Shown here: piece by piece, positions 38,627 through 49,678 of the stretch
Position numbering within the stretch: the first letter of the stretch is position 1
Layout: each line of letters opens with the position of its first letter
Assembly (NCBI RefSeq): GCF_949628265.1
Contig: NC_088787.1
Span: forward strand, 6,128,501-6,192,500
DNA: 64,000 nt
Origin: Cloeon dipterum
Taxonomy: Eukaryota; Arthropoda; Insecta; Ephemeroptera; Baetidae
Direction: 5' to 3'
The notes under the pieces: model-generated
Told to the model about the DNA's origin: nothing
What the model saw: the letters and a program-made list of their open reading frames with translations, nothing else
Databases searched by the model: none
Program-made: the position numbers and the translations under genes

Positions 38627-41600
38627 ATGGTGCAGAAAAAGGTGAGTGACGTTTGTGATCACATATTTTCCGATATTTTTGCGATGGGTGCGTTATTTTG
38701 CCGAAATGTCTGAAGCCGCTTCCGAGGGTTTCACGTGTACAGCAAAACATTCGGCACAAAAACGTCCCAACAGAGTAACTTGGCGTTCCCTGGCCGAATT
38801 AGAGATGAATATTCCCAATTCCGTCCCTGGTCTAATTAGAATTAACGAGTTTCATCGCTAATTCGCCCCTTGAACCCGATTTGACTCTGAAATCGCAACA
38901 TAAACAATGCGTCCTGTTATTGCCGCTTGTCTGATTTTGGCCGCACGTTTTCGCAGATCAAGAAGAAGGTCGGTAAGAAGGTTGCGGCGCCGCCTCTGGT
39001 GGTGAAGAAGGTCGAGCCCAAGAAAGTGACCAACCCACTTTTCGAAAAGAGACCTAGGAATTTCGGAATTGGCCAGGACATTCAGCCCAAGAGGGACCTG
39101 AGCCGGTTCGTCAAGTGGCCCAAATACATTCGCATCCAGAGGCAAAAGGCCGTGCTGCAGAAGAGGCTCAAGGTGCCTCCCACCATCCACCAGTTCAGCC
39201 AAACCCTGGACAAGCAAACCGGTAACTGAATTTTTACAAAAATTAAACCTGGATTGATTTTTTATGATTTAAAATGATGATTACGATTTGCTACACTGAA
39301 GTGCCTTGCTGAACAAAAATTCCACTCAAATTTGTTTCTGATTTTAACCATATTTAAATTAAATCATTCCGCGTGTATATTTCTCGGTTATTGATTAAAT
39401 TTGTGTATTTTAGCCGTGCAACTGTTCAAGTTGTTGGACAAGTACAGACCAGAAACCAAACTGGCCAAGAAGATCAGATTGAGGAAGAAGGCTGAGGAGA
39501 GAGCCGCCGCTGCCGGCAAGCAGGGTGGAGCCGAGGCTGGAGCACCCTCCCGCAGGCCAAACACCGTGAAATTCGGCGTTAACAATGTCACCAAGCTGGT
39601 CGAACAGAAGAAGGCCCAGCTGGTCGTCATTGCGCACGACATTGAACCCGTTGAGGTAATTTTATTTGCTGGAGATTTATTAAATAATTCAATTCACACA
39701 GGCAGGGTTCCTAATGAGATATAATAATTATTTTTTTGAGTTTCTTATAGTATTTTTACAAATTTTTAGTTCTGAATCTATCAAAATTCAGATGATTAAA
39801 GATGGCAGGCCTTGTGAACTTTTTAATAGGCTTTTAAGTTTTCCAGAGCTACGCAGAGTTGCATTATTTGCTTTTTGCTTACCACCTGGTTTTTCCAACA
39901 CTCCATTTTACTAATTTCTCGCGCAAGAAATGCAAGATATGAATTTATTCCATAATTCCCCAGTGCAAATCTAAAATTTGCTGTCAAAGTTGTTAACGTG
40001 TCCTCTACTGTGCTGATTTTTTCTTTAAAATTGCCATTTACTGCCATAATTTCTCCATAAATGTCTCTGTGACAATTTTTCAAGCCGAGATCATGTGCCA
40101 TTAATTAGAAAAATATTTAAAACTGAGGTGCAAACATTGCCTGCAATTTAACAACTGGTAAAAATTAAAAAATAACGCCTTCTACTACTGCTTTGTATTT
40201 TTTAAATTGCGGGGTTTTTGGATCCCTGAGAGCTAGAGATTTTAAAGTGAATGAAGTATTTTTTCCACAGTTTGATTTTTACTCTCAAGACTTAAATTTA
40301 ATGTTTATCGTCTCTTCCGGGCATATTTAAATCCTTTTTCTGCTTGCATTTATTTGAGAAATCACCACAATGCAGAGTAAATATTGGAGAAATTGAGGCA
40401 GCATAATTATGGCAATATAAATGAAAAATCTGCACATTAGAAGAAATTTTGACCACTCTGACCGCAAATTCTAGATTTACTCAGGGGAAATGAGGAACAA
40501 ATTCATATCTTGCATTTTTTGCTCGAGAAATTGGTGAGAATTGAAGAAAACCGGTTGGTATAAAAATGCAACCTTGTTTTTGGGTCTGAATTGATGCCAT
40601 TATGACGACCAGGGTTTGCAAAAACCCGCACTTCTACATTTCTAAGAAAAACCCACTGCATTTATAAAAAAAACGTATTCCTGCAATTTTCCGAAACACT
40701 TGCTGCTTGCTGTCATATTAATGATAAAAATTCTCATAGTAGATCAAAAATAAGGATTATTTTTAGCAAAAGACCAAAAATTCCGACTGTTTTGGCACAA
40801 AATGTGGTCTTTTTGGGGGTTAAATTCGGGGAGTTAAATCAAAACTTGTATTTTTCCAGATGTTTTTCGCGAAAAATACAGTGGTGCGTTTCTGCGCGTT
40901 GCTAAATTGCCAAACCCTAATTATCACTCTAATAATCATTAAATTTTGCACGTTTAGATGGTTTGCCAGCCTTTGCCATTTTTATTTTTACACAAGGAGC
41001 AAGCTATTGAGCTCTGAAGGTTAAAAATAATGCTTTGCGGACCATTTTAAGACGAATTTTGAAGCCATTTTCTTTTAAACAGCAGACGAATCTACAGAAT
41101 TCACCGATTTTGCAATGCGCCTAAATGCACCACTGGGTTCTGCGCATTTTTCCAATTTAAACCCCCGAAAAAGCCACAATTGGCGTTAAAAATTGTGGAA
41201 AATTACGATTTGTTTGAATTTTTATCTCGGTGAAGCCAGTGGCATTTTTACTCAATTTTAAAAATTCTAATTTCTGGTCATCCATCATGAGAATTTTTTT
41301 ATTTTCAATAAAAATGCACTTGTGTCTGAAAAATGCGCGAAATTTCAGAAAAATATGCGAAAATAGTTTTTGCAATGCACTGGGTTCTTGCGAACCTTGA
41401 AAATCTATCAGTTGTTTAATGTTTACTTTCCTGAAAATTAAATTTAAGACATTTGCTGGGAAATAAGCTGATGGTTTATTTATTAACAGATCACAACTCT
41501 TTTAAAATTTAAATAATAGTCCCAATTTGGAACCCTGTACCTGTTAACATGATGATAAAATTTCTTCATCTGATCGACTATGATGTCACATCCACGTTGA

Positions 41601-42002
41601 CTTTATTATATCTGATATTCCTCCCATTATCAATTAATTTCCTGAACCCTCATTCAAGCCGAGAACTAACGAAACCCCATTTTTCTGTCTGAACAGCTGG
41701 TGTTGTTCCTGCCTGCTCTGTGCCGCAAGATGGGCGTGCCCTACTGCATAATCAAGGGCAAGGCGCGCCTTGGGCGGCTGGTGCGCCGCAAGACGTGCAC
41801 GGCCGTGGCGCTGACCAACGTCGAGGCCGGCGACCGACCCAACTTCAACAAGGTGGTCGAGTCCGTCAAGAACAATTTCAACGAGCGCTTCGACGAGATC
41901 AGACGCCACTGGGGCGGCGGTCTCCTTGGCTCCAAGTCGACAGCCAGGATCGCCAAGCTGGAGAAGGCCAAGGCGCGCGAGTTGGCGCAGAAGCAGGGCT
42001 AA
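38627..42002 (+). CDS. RpL7A: Large-subunit ribosomal protein eL8 (L7a)
   Basis: Cytosolic 60S ribosomal protein that binds 28S rRNA through its L7Ae fold. Exons 38627-38641, 38957-39221, 39414-39655 and 41697-42002 give 275 aa (human 266). It opens [13 protein letters not shown] and contains [40 protein letters not shown], the L7Ae core [20 protein letters not shown] and [20 protein letters not shown], and ends [23 protein letters not shown]. Exon 1 codes only five residues, as in other RpL7A genes. Introns 2 and 3 each hold a box C/D snoRNA candidate. Intron 3 is 2 kb and filled with a fold-back element and two hAT-type MITEs. AATAAA is at 42034-42039. Confidence 0.98.
39268..39347 (+). ncRNA. 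Candidate box C/D snoRNA, U24 (SNORD24)-like, in RpL7A intron 2
   Basis: Box C ATGATGA at 39274-39280, box D' CTGA at 39296-39299 and box D CTGA at 39338-39341. A short A/T terminal stem is possible (TTTAAA before C, TTTTAA after D). The guide before D' is ATTTGCTACA (39286-39295). This is the same guide word as U24/snR24 and complements the conserved LSU rRNA word UGUAGCAAAU. Vertebrate U24 also sits in an RPL7A intron. The second U24 guide is not recognisable, and D' spacing would be shifted by one base against human U24. The host, strand and motif agree; expression is untested. Confidence 0.65.
39905..40535. repeat. Fold-back element, family C, in RpL7A intron 3
   Basis: 39905-40040 and about 40370-40535 are inverted copies: GCAAGAAATGCAAGATATGA with TCATATCTTGCATTTTTTGC, and CAGTGCAAATCTAAAATTTG with CGCAAATTCTAGATTTACTC-like. 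The left half also matches 11075-11330. Confidence 0.7.
40610..40919 (+). repeat. hAT-type MITE copy
   Basis: Begins CAGGGTTTGCAAAAACCCGC and ends GCCAAACCCTA. Internal sequence matches 58581-58912. No clear target duplication remains. Confidence 0.7.
41090..41396 (-). repeat. hAT-type MITE copy, inverted
   Basis: Reverse-oriented copy of the 58581 element: TTTTGCAATGCGCCTAAATG at the left and a degraded TTGCGAACCTTG at the right end. Confidence 0.65.
41543..41621 (+). ncRNA. Candidate box C/D snoRNA in RpL7A intron 3
   Basis: A full set of boxes in order: C ATGATGA (41549-41555), D' CTGA (41570-41573), C' ATGATGT (41580-41586), D CTGA (41612-41615). The D' guide holds AATTTCTTCA (41559-41568), which complements the conserved LSU rRNA word UGAAGAAAUU of the GUGAAGAAAUUCAA segment. 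The usual plus-five rule would point at an A of GUGAA. The terminal stem is weak and the D guide target was not found. It lies 75 bp before the acceptor of exon 4, a usual distance for intronic snoRNAs. Confidence 0.6.
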
Positions 42003-42033
42003 ACAACCTCCTTCTCTCATATTTGTTCTATAA

Positions 42034-42039
42034 AATAAA
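42034..42039 (+). terminator. RpL7A poly(A) signal
   Basis: AATAAA 32 bp after the stop codon. Confidence 0.7.
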
Positions 42040-43337
42040 AAAAGAAAATCACTTCAATAGAAATCTGATTATTACTGAAAAATATTAAATTCCTACGTGT
42101 TAGAAGAAACTTTGGCTGCCTTCTCGTGTTGAAAACACTGTCAGTTTATTACAATATTTGGCTCAAAAATTATTAAATTTAAATTTTCAAATAATTGCAG
42201 TTCAGAAACCTGGCCAAAATTAATTTCTTTTTAAGCTTTGAAACCAAGAGATCAAATTTGTTTTAAGCTGAAGGAAAAATTGGCTGGTAGATAATAAATT
42301 GCTCGTTAAGATTTGCAATTGATTTTAAAAATCGATATTATTTTAATTCATCATTTAAAACTAATGAATTTTTAAGGGAAAAGGAAAACCCGCAAAAAAT
42401 AGGAGGAAAAATAATTTGTTTGAAATTTTCACTACAGTAAAATATTGCCTGATGTTCAGGTTTATCTTACACCTGGCTAGAGAATTTCAGAAGAAACACT
42501 CTTAAATTATTATTATAGAAATGTCCACAATCCACAATGACCCATTGCTCAGTTAGTTTGTTGATTAATTCTTGTATTACATATAATCTAAATATCACTT
42601 ATTGGCGGTAACTTAACCCTCATTAAGTGTGCATGAATAACTCTATCGAGAACGTATTAAATTTTGTAATTTATTATTATCATTTTTAAAATATTTTGTT
42701 ACTTTTGCTCACGACGTCGATTTCTGAGTACTTTCTGCGATGAAGAATTCACAAAATTTATTAATTTTTGAGCAACAATTTTTGAACCCCTTCTTTAAAA
42801 TAAAACGTGAAGAGCAGAGATTTACAAGGACTATGGGGGTATTTATTTTGAATATATGTTTGCGTTGGAATTAATTTAACACATTTTTAGGAATGTTTCT
42901 GTTCTACCATAGCAGGCAGCACACTTGGATTTGCGAAGCTTTTAAGATAATTTTTAACACAGGATGAGAGAAAACAAGTAAAAGTTTCGTCTGTCGTTTA
43001 TTTTATGTGAAAGAAATAAATAAAAATTTATTTTAACTAAAAAGTAAAAAAATACATTTTTTCGTTATACATATATCTTTAACGTCAGATACATATATTA
43101 ATATAATAAAAATTGGTTACTTCAGTGAATCGGAATGCTCGAAAAGCTCAACAATCCGGGAGGCGCACCGTCGCCGACTCGCCAATTGCTCTCGTTTTAG
43201 CACCTTTCCAGCGCGCGGCTCAAGGGCAGAAATTTCGGAAATTTCAATGAAAGACCTCGCTGCGGGGGAGACGCGAAAATATGGGTCGAGCATGTTTTTA
43301 TTATTTCTGCACCCTGCTCATACCAAATTTCACACCC
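42040..43337. other. Spacer between RpL7A and F-box/LRR-like copy 3
   Basis: No gene seen. 43130-43260 is related to the body of the SINE-like element (GGGAGGCGCACC, GCCGACTCGC, CACCTTTCCAGC), here lying upstream of the copy 3 promoter block. Confidence 0.45.
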
Positions 43338-43366
43338 TTTTCCCGCACTATTTAAACTTTAAAGCC
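43338..43366 (+). promoter_or_regulatory. Conserved promoter block of copy 3
   Basis: CTTTTCCCGCACTATTTAAA then CTTTAAAGCC, 252 bp before the ATG. The TTTTCCCGC half fits E2F; ATTTAA may act as the TATA-like part. Confidence 0.6.
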
Positions 43367-43589
43367 TGAAAAATGTAATCTGCCCTCTGAAGGTTTGGGG
43401 ATGCAGCTCAAGAGCTATTGTTATAAACATTCTCTCCCAACAGACGCACGACGCTATACCAGCTGATCCGCAGCGTCATACTGAAAACTACACACGTTGT
43501 GCTGTGAATAGATCTCAACCTTTCCGTTTCGTAATCGAGGAAATATCGAAATTTACGCGTTACGAGCATAACCCACCTGTTTATTGGCC

Positions 43590-46254
43590 ATGGATGAACT
43601 GTATATTTCGTGGAGACCGACCTCGACCTCGCTCATTCCACTAAAGGACCATGACATGCTGGGTGCCACGAGGAGAATCAGACAGATTTCACTCTTGTAC
43701 GGCGTTTTACTCGACCCCCTATTCGAACTCGATGACTTTCCGACTTTGCGTAAGTATATTTTTCTTCCAATAAAAAATATTTCCATATTTCCACTTAAAT
43801 ATTTCCTTTTATTGTTTTAATTTTTGATTTGTGAAATTTGATATAGAGGCCCAATTTTTTCCTAAAAGTTTTCCGACTTTTATATATTCTAACCGGCAGT
43901 TTGCGGTTTGCGTGATTCAGGGGTGCATCCCTAAGCTATTATAAAGTCACGTTGTGCGCCTCCGAAAGTTATCTTGGAGCTCACCTTCCGGGGCCCGACG
44001 GTCCCATATATAGAGACCCCATTTTTGGGCGAAAACATCGCCAAAAACACGAATTTAGGCTCAAAATCTGGCCAATCGTGGCGGGGCGGTGCCAAATTAA
44101 AGTGGAATGATACTGGGCAACAATTGAAAATTATTTAAATTGTTGAATGTCTTAAACAATTGACCGATAAACAATTTGTTCAACAATTTGCAATAATAAA
44201 AAATGACCTTCCTACAGTAAAAATTCAAATTTTGACAATTTTCTTCAAAATTTAGAGTGCTTGAACATATTTTCTTGGCATATTCCGATTCCTCTCGTCG
44301 AGATCTGTCCAACGGTGTATGCCACTTATTGGGGAAACTCTTGGTTTTGAAATAAAATCGGATTTCAAGTAAGGAGACAGCCATTACCATTTGAAAAGCA
44401 CGCTAACTTTTGAGCCAATTTTCTCAAAAAATTACAGCGCTCCTTAGGTCAATTTAAGCTTTAACTAAATCCTAAGGGACGAGTTTATGCAATGGCAACA
44501 GGCGTTTTCCAGGCTTTTCCAGTATAATTCCTCTTTAAGTGTCCGACAGTTAAAATCCCCCTCTGACTCGTAGGAGAATTAAGAAAATGTCACTTTTTTG
44601 CGTACATTTTTGGGTGTTTGGGGGTGGCGGAGTCGTGGATGGGGTCCAATTTTATCGCACTTCTAGCTCCCGCTGATACAATATATGCGCGTAGTTTGGA
44701 TAAGATTTTTTACTGTCTTACACAGTTTATTTCTATTAACAATTGTTACTAGGATAATTTCGAAAGAATTAAATTCATAACTTAACAGCATTGTTGTCTA
44801 TAATAATATTGTTACAAAATCAAAACTCAGCGCAGCTCAAAATTAATTAATTTTTTTCTATTTGCAGCCAGGGACTTGATTGAGAAGGTGGTCAACCATT
44901 TGATGACCAAGTTCTGCTTCGTTCTGGACCACAGGGCTGAAGAGATGTCCACTCTTATGATGCCTGTTCTCCGACTGTTTCTGGAGATTAACGTACCAAA
45001 AGTGATCGACTTGACGGCGTTCATGTCGTTTTGTCCCAAAAGTCATAAGGCATTTTTCTACAGAGAGGTAAAATAATCTGTTGTTAATTTTGACGCATTT
45101 TTCAAGTAGAATTCCCTAATTGTAAGTCGTAGCTAATTTCTAGATTAACATATCTCATTTTTTAATTCGAAATCTAAATTAAGAACAGAGGTGAGATGCA
45201 CATTAAGATTTTTCATCTAATTTTCGTAAATTTGCAAATTAAAGAGGAATGATACTGGAAAAGCCTGGAAAATGCTTGTTGCCAATGCATAAACTCGTCC
45301 CTTAGGATTCAGTTAAAGCCTAAATTGACCTAAGGAGCGCTGTAATTTTTTGAGAAAATTGGCTGCAAAGTTAGCGTGCTTTTCAAATGGTAATGGCTGT
45401 CTCCTTACTTGAAATCCGATTTTATTTCAAAACCAAGAGTTTGCCCAATAAGTGGCATACACAATTGGACAGATCTCGACGAGAGGAATCGGAATATGCC
45501 AAGAAAATATGTTCGAGCACTGTAAATTGTGGAGAAAATTGGCAAAATTTGAATTTTTACTGTAGGAAGGTCATTTTTTATTATTGCAAATTGTCGAACA
45601 AATTGTTTATCGGTCAATTGTTTAAGGCATCCGACAATTTAAATAATTTTTAATTGTTGCCCAGTATCATTCCACTTAAAAGTGGTGACAAAGTCTGAGG
45701 GCAATATAATTAAATAATTTTTTTTCAACACTAAATGTGGATGCGAATCTAAATCCTTACATTTGTCCATGTTACAGGCATTGATAGAAATATCAAAAAT
45801 GGCTCCCCAAGTAGAGGAAGTGATGTGGTATCAACACGTACCAACCAACAGATTCGAGAGTCGCATCCTCATGGACATTGAAATATTTGAGGCTCTGGCC
45901 AATTTGAATAAGTTAACAACTCTGACAATCATGAAAACGTTTGAGTTCCGTCTGTTGGACTTGATCAGACTTGGCCATTTTTTGCCGAATCTTCAGAGCC
46001 TCTCCATTACCTTGGCGGATGAATTTAGATTGGTTGGACCGGCTGGACGAGACCTGCAAATTGACAACGAATTGCAGAAAAGCTTTCAGAACCTGAATAT
46101 GTTCATATTTGAGACTCATAACCCATTAGATGAAATTTCTTCTTACCAATATTTCAAGGTGCATCTGCCCAAAGTTCATATCATTGGCTCTAATAATGAT
46201 AAATGTAGAAATTGCGTGGAGCCGTTTCACAGTTTTTCCAAGGCCTTCCAATGA
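43590..46254 (+). CDS. F-box/LRR-like family protein, copy 3 (truncated by internal deletion)
   Basis: Exons 43590-43749, 44868-45067 and 45778-46254 give 278 aa, half the family length. The N terminus (MDELYISWRPTSTSLIPLKD) differs from the others, but the LPRDLIEKVVNHLM F-box-like segment and the leucine-rich part (LNKLTTLTIM, FLPNLQSLSITL) are kept. At about 46228 the exon 3 sequence jumps into what is the last exon in the paralogues (CACAGTTTTTC) in a different frame and stops after HSFSKAFQ. A remnant of the family tail lies at 46266-46327. Exon 4 and most of exon 5 are gone. Two TTAA-type MITEs sit in introns 1 and 2. It may be a pseudogene or code a short protein. Confidence 0.7.
44101..44534 (-). 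mobile_element. piggyBac-type MITE (family B)
   Basis: 434 bp in intron 1 of copy 3. Ends AGTGGAATGATACTGG and CCAGTATAATTCCTCT are inverted repeats, flanked by TTAA at 44097-44100 and 44535-44538. No transposase. Confidence 0.88.
45243..45675 (+). mobile_element. piggyBac-type MITE (family B)
   Basis: In intron 2 of copy 3, opposite in orientation to the one at 44101. Ends AGAGGAATGATACTGG and CCAGTATCATTCCAC, flanked by TTAA (45239-45242 and 45676-45679). Confidence 0.88.
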
Positions 46255-46265
46255 AAGCTAAATAA

Positions 46266-46327
46266 ATTAATATCGAAAAGTTTGTTGATGAGGAACTATG
46301 ATCAGCATTCTTGACAAGCACGTCTAA
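46266..46327 (+). pseudogene. Tail remnant of copy 3 exon 5
   Basis: Reads IEKFVDEEL, then after a one-base frame change MISILDKHV and a TAA stop. This matches the family tail (EQFVDDDLIGILEKFD) and marks the far side of the deletion. Confidence 0.8.
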
Positions 46328-47515
46328 TTTTGTAACGCTGGATGCATATATATTTATGCAAATAAAAAGGAAAAGTACAATTATTTTAATTTTGCTATAA
46401 ATATCTCCCATTTTTCTTAGAGTACTTCTCATTTCTTTTTAGTTATCAAAGCTGCTTTACAATCTAGATATCTTATAAGAACACCGGTGGGTAATGTGGG
46501 TTGCGATCTGCGTTGGTTCCCGCCGGTCACAAGTCAAGATGGCGTCGAAACAATGGAGGCCAATCAGGAGACAGCTAGTCCAGTGGCCAATCAGAAGCGT
46601 CGAAAAGGAGGCGTGCCGACCTATACTAATTTCATTCCCGCGTATTTTGTTATATTTCTTTTATCCTCTGATGTGATTGTACACTAAAATTTATTAATAT
46701 TTTTCTTCAAACAATTTAAATTTATATAAAATGCTTGAAAAAATAAAATTGCCATTAATTTGACATCAATTTTGTTTTAAATTAAAGCAAGAAATTGACA
46801 CTCCTCCTTCAATATTTTTGGCAATTCTCTGTAAACGAGCCCTCTGCTCGAGAAGGGTCCTTGGACACCCAGATAATATCGAGTGTGATAACTTAATCGA
46901 AGGAAAAAAAAAGAAAAGGCAGGAAAAATACTCTGAACAGCAGTATTCTCTAAATTAGAATTTCAACTAATTTTATTAGGAAAATTAAGAAAATTTTAAC
47001 TCCAGAGTGTATATGCAGTTCTTTTGGTTACCAAACGCCTAAAGAGCTGCCGTTCAACATTTATATAATTAAACTTAAAACTTGGACGCCAAGATGTCGA
47101 AAGTGTGTTATTTTAAGCTTAGGGAAAAAATTCGCAGCGCAGAAAAAATGGTCTAAATTTTTTTTCTCAAAACGGGAAAAAACGCGATAAATATCACGAT
47201 TATTTGAAATAATCACTTTCTGATGATGTAGTAATGACTATTTTTTTAAATTGGTATTATATATGCCATTTAAAAAATTACTTTGATAGGAGATATTTCC
47301 TCCTAGGCAACGCGTTATTTTAAAAACAAAATTCAAAAAGAAAAATTAAAACCAGCCAAAAAAATATTTTTATGTTTCTCATCAACTGCATCCGAAAATT
47401 TATTGCGTTCTGATTTTTTTTAAATTTAATAAAGGTTTAACTTCGTATTATCGATTTGCAATATGGTAAAAATTAAATTTGACTAAAATTGGTAACAATA
47501 GTATAAATATTTATA
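46328..47515. other. Gene-free stretch
   Basis: AT-rich, no gene or RNA recognised. A short GC-richer segment at 46485-46640 has open frames but no family resemblance. Confidence 0.4.
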
Positions 47516-47519
47516 ATTT

Positions 47520-48268
47520 ATGAATTAATTGGACGGAGCTAAAAAATCAAATATTTTTTCATTTTAGAATCTGAAGAAAATAAAAATTTGCTGAATGGCC
47601 TCTGTTTTGAATCGATCCCACTTTGTGTGAAATAAACATTTGTAAAATACGATTCCGTTCCAAAAGTTGCCACTGAATGGCTTAGAAAATAAATAATGCC
47701 TTCATAACATCATTGTGTGTCTGTCAATACGCCCGATGTGACTGGTCTGGAATTCCTGAGATTCTAGAGAAGCCTTGCATATTGAGAAGCTATGTCAAGG
47801 ACTCTGAATCAATCGGGGTTTAAACGAACCGGCACATCTTTTTAATATTTCTCGGAAACACTCTCCAAATATTTATTGCGATGTTTTTTTCATTGTTTCG
47901 AAATATAATAAGGCGTTGATTTTAGTTTAATACATCTGCAATGGAAAAATATGAAAATTTTATTATAAAAATGGTAACAATAGTAAAAATATCTCGTAAT
48001 TTATGAATTAATTGGACGGAGGTTCAAAATCACATATTTTTTCAATTTAAAACCTGTAGAAAATCCAGATTCACTGAATGACCTCTGTTTTGAATCGATC
48101 CCACTTTGTGTGAAATAAACAATTGTAAAATACGATACCGCTCCAAAAGTTGCCACTGCATGACTTTGAAAATAAATGCCTTCATAAGATCATTCGTGTG
48201 TTGTTTTCGGCACCCAATGTGACTGGTCTGGAATTCCTGTGATTCTAGAGAAGCCTTGCATAATTGTA
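47520..48268. repeat. Tandem duplication, two copies, period about 482 bp
   Basis: 47520-47785 and 48002-48268 share GAATTAATTGGACGGAG, CTCTGTTTTGAATCGATCCC, ACTTTGTGTGAAATAAACA and GACTGGTCTGGAATTCCTG. The copies are about 85% alike by eye. No coding potential. Confidence 0.75.
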
Positions 48269-48377
48269 TAAATAAAAAATGCAATATTTTCATGATTATT
48301 GATGTCAGTAATGGCAAAAGATAAGTAAATAGTACATAAATCAAATTGCTCAAAAAGCACAACAGATAGAGACTTAA

Positions 48378-49255
48378 AGTGGAGTGATAACGGGCAACAA
48401 TTGAAAATTCTTTAAATTGTTGGATACCATAAACAATTGATCCATTAACAATTTCGTTCAATCAGCCCGTTGGCTCGCATTGTTAAGGCACTCTCAGGAG
48501 TGTCAAAGCAATGTGAGGTATTTGAGCAGTTCGGAGATCTAATACTGGCTACCCAATGTCAGAAATGGCAAAAAGTGGTTAGTTTAATGACTCGAATTGC
48601 TCAAATTGCTCAACGGGCTGGGAGGCGCACCGGCGCCGACTCGCTACTTGCTGGTTTGCACCTTTCCAGCAGGCGTGATTTGGCTTCACGGGACGAATGT
48701 CTAGCGTTTCAATGCAGTCCTCGGTGCGGAGGCAAGTGGCCCTTAAGTGGGCTGGGTCCCTGTGCGGCCTGGTGCGCCCATGTTATCCGTTCGCGGTGTT
48801 ATTGGCACTCGGAATTCAGCATTCGTGCTAGTGCAGTGCGCGCCCTTCCCGGTCCTCCGGTCCTCGGACAGGGATAAAAAGAGCAAAAAAAAAATTTTGT
48901 TCAACAATTTGCAATAATAAAAAATGACCTTCCTACAATAAAAATTCAAATTTTGCCAATTTTCTCCGAAATTTAGAGTGCTTGAACATATTTTCTTGGC
49001 ATATTCCGATTCCTCTCGTCGAGATCTGTCCAACGGTGTATGCCGCTTATTGGGTAAACTCTTGGTTTTGAAATAAAATCGGATTTCAAGTAAGGAGACA
49101 GCCATTACCATTTGAAAAGCACGGTAGCTTTCCAGCCAATTTTCTCAAAAAATTACAGCGCTTCTTAGGTCAATTTAGGCTTTAACTGAATCCTTAGGGA
49201 TAAGTTTATGCATTGGCAACAAGCATTTTCCAGGCTTTTCCAGTATCATTCCTCT
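48378..49255 (-). mobile_element. piggyBac-type MITE (family B) split by a SINE
   Basis: Ends AGTGGAGTGATAACGGGC and CCAGTATCATTCCTCT with TTAA at 48374-48377 and 49256-49259. The element is the normal length once the insert at 48462-48892 is removed. Confidence 0.85.
48462..48892 (+). mobile_element. tRNA-related SINE-like element, full copy
   Basis: 431 bp flanked by a 12-bp duplication AATTT(C/T)GTTCAA (48450-48461 and 48893-48904) and ending in an A-rich tail (GGGATAAAAAGAGCAAAAAA). The head CCCGTTGGCTCGCATTGTTA, AGGCACTCTCAGG resembles a tRNA with an A box, and GCAGTTCGGAGATC near 48525 is a plausible B box. A 5'-truncated copy is at 22814-23095. Confidence 0.75.
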
Positions 49256-49261
49256 TTAAAG

Positions 49262-49390
49262 GTGCTTCTGGTCCTCTTGCCGATCGCGCCGCTTGCTCTT
49301 TTTCACAACCTTCCAGCGCGCGGCTTATTGTTAGGAACAGCAGGCGTTTCAATGTGAGTCACCGGTGCGGCGAGGCGAAAAGATGGGCCA
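49262..49390 (+). repeat. SINE-body-related sequence upstream of copy 4
   Basis: Diverged match to the SINE body (CCTTCCAGCGCGCGGCTTA, GGCGTTTCAATG, CACCGGTGCGGCGAGGCG). It lies between the MITE and the copy 4 promoter block, as 43130-43260 does for copy 3. Confidence 0.5.
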
Positions 49391-49434
49391 CACGCTGAGC
49401 CCACGCTCATCTTGTTTCGAACGGTTTTTCTTCC

Positions 49435-49466
49435 TTTTCCCGCTCTATTTAAAATTTAAAGCCTGA
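49435..49466 (+). promoter_or_regulatory. Conserved promoter block of copy 4
   Basis: TTTTCCCGCTCTATTTAAAA then TTTAAAGCCTGA, 244 bp before the ATG, nearly the same as for copies 2 and 3. Confidence 0.6.
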
Positions 49467-49678
49467 ATAAAGAAAGCACCTGTCTGCCACCTGAAGGTTA
49501 GGGGAGGCAACTACGGTAATGTCACAAACTTTCCCTTCAGAGCACTCACCAACAGCTGAAATGCCTCAAGGTGAAAGCGTTGCCCGTGCTGTTTGTTTCG
49601 ATAAAATCTTTTCGGTCTTATAATCGAGTAAAAATCGAATTTTACGCATTACGAACGTAACCCACGCAATTATTGGCC

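Noticed and set aside
44097-45653. Recurrent MVMAVSLLEIRF... frames in several places
   Set aside because: They lie inside family B MITEs and recur only with them; frames are not kept in all copies, so they are not genes.
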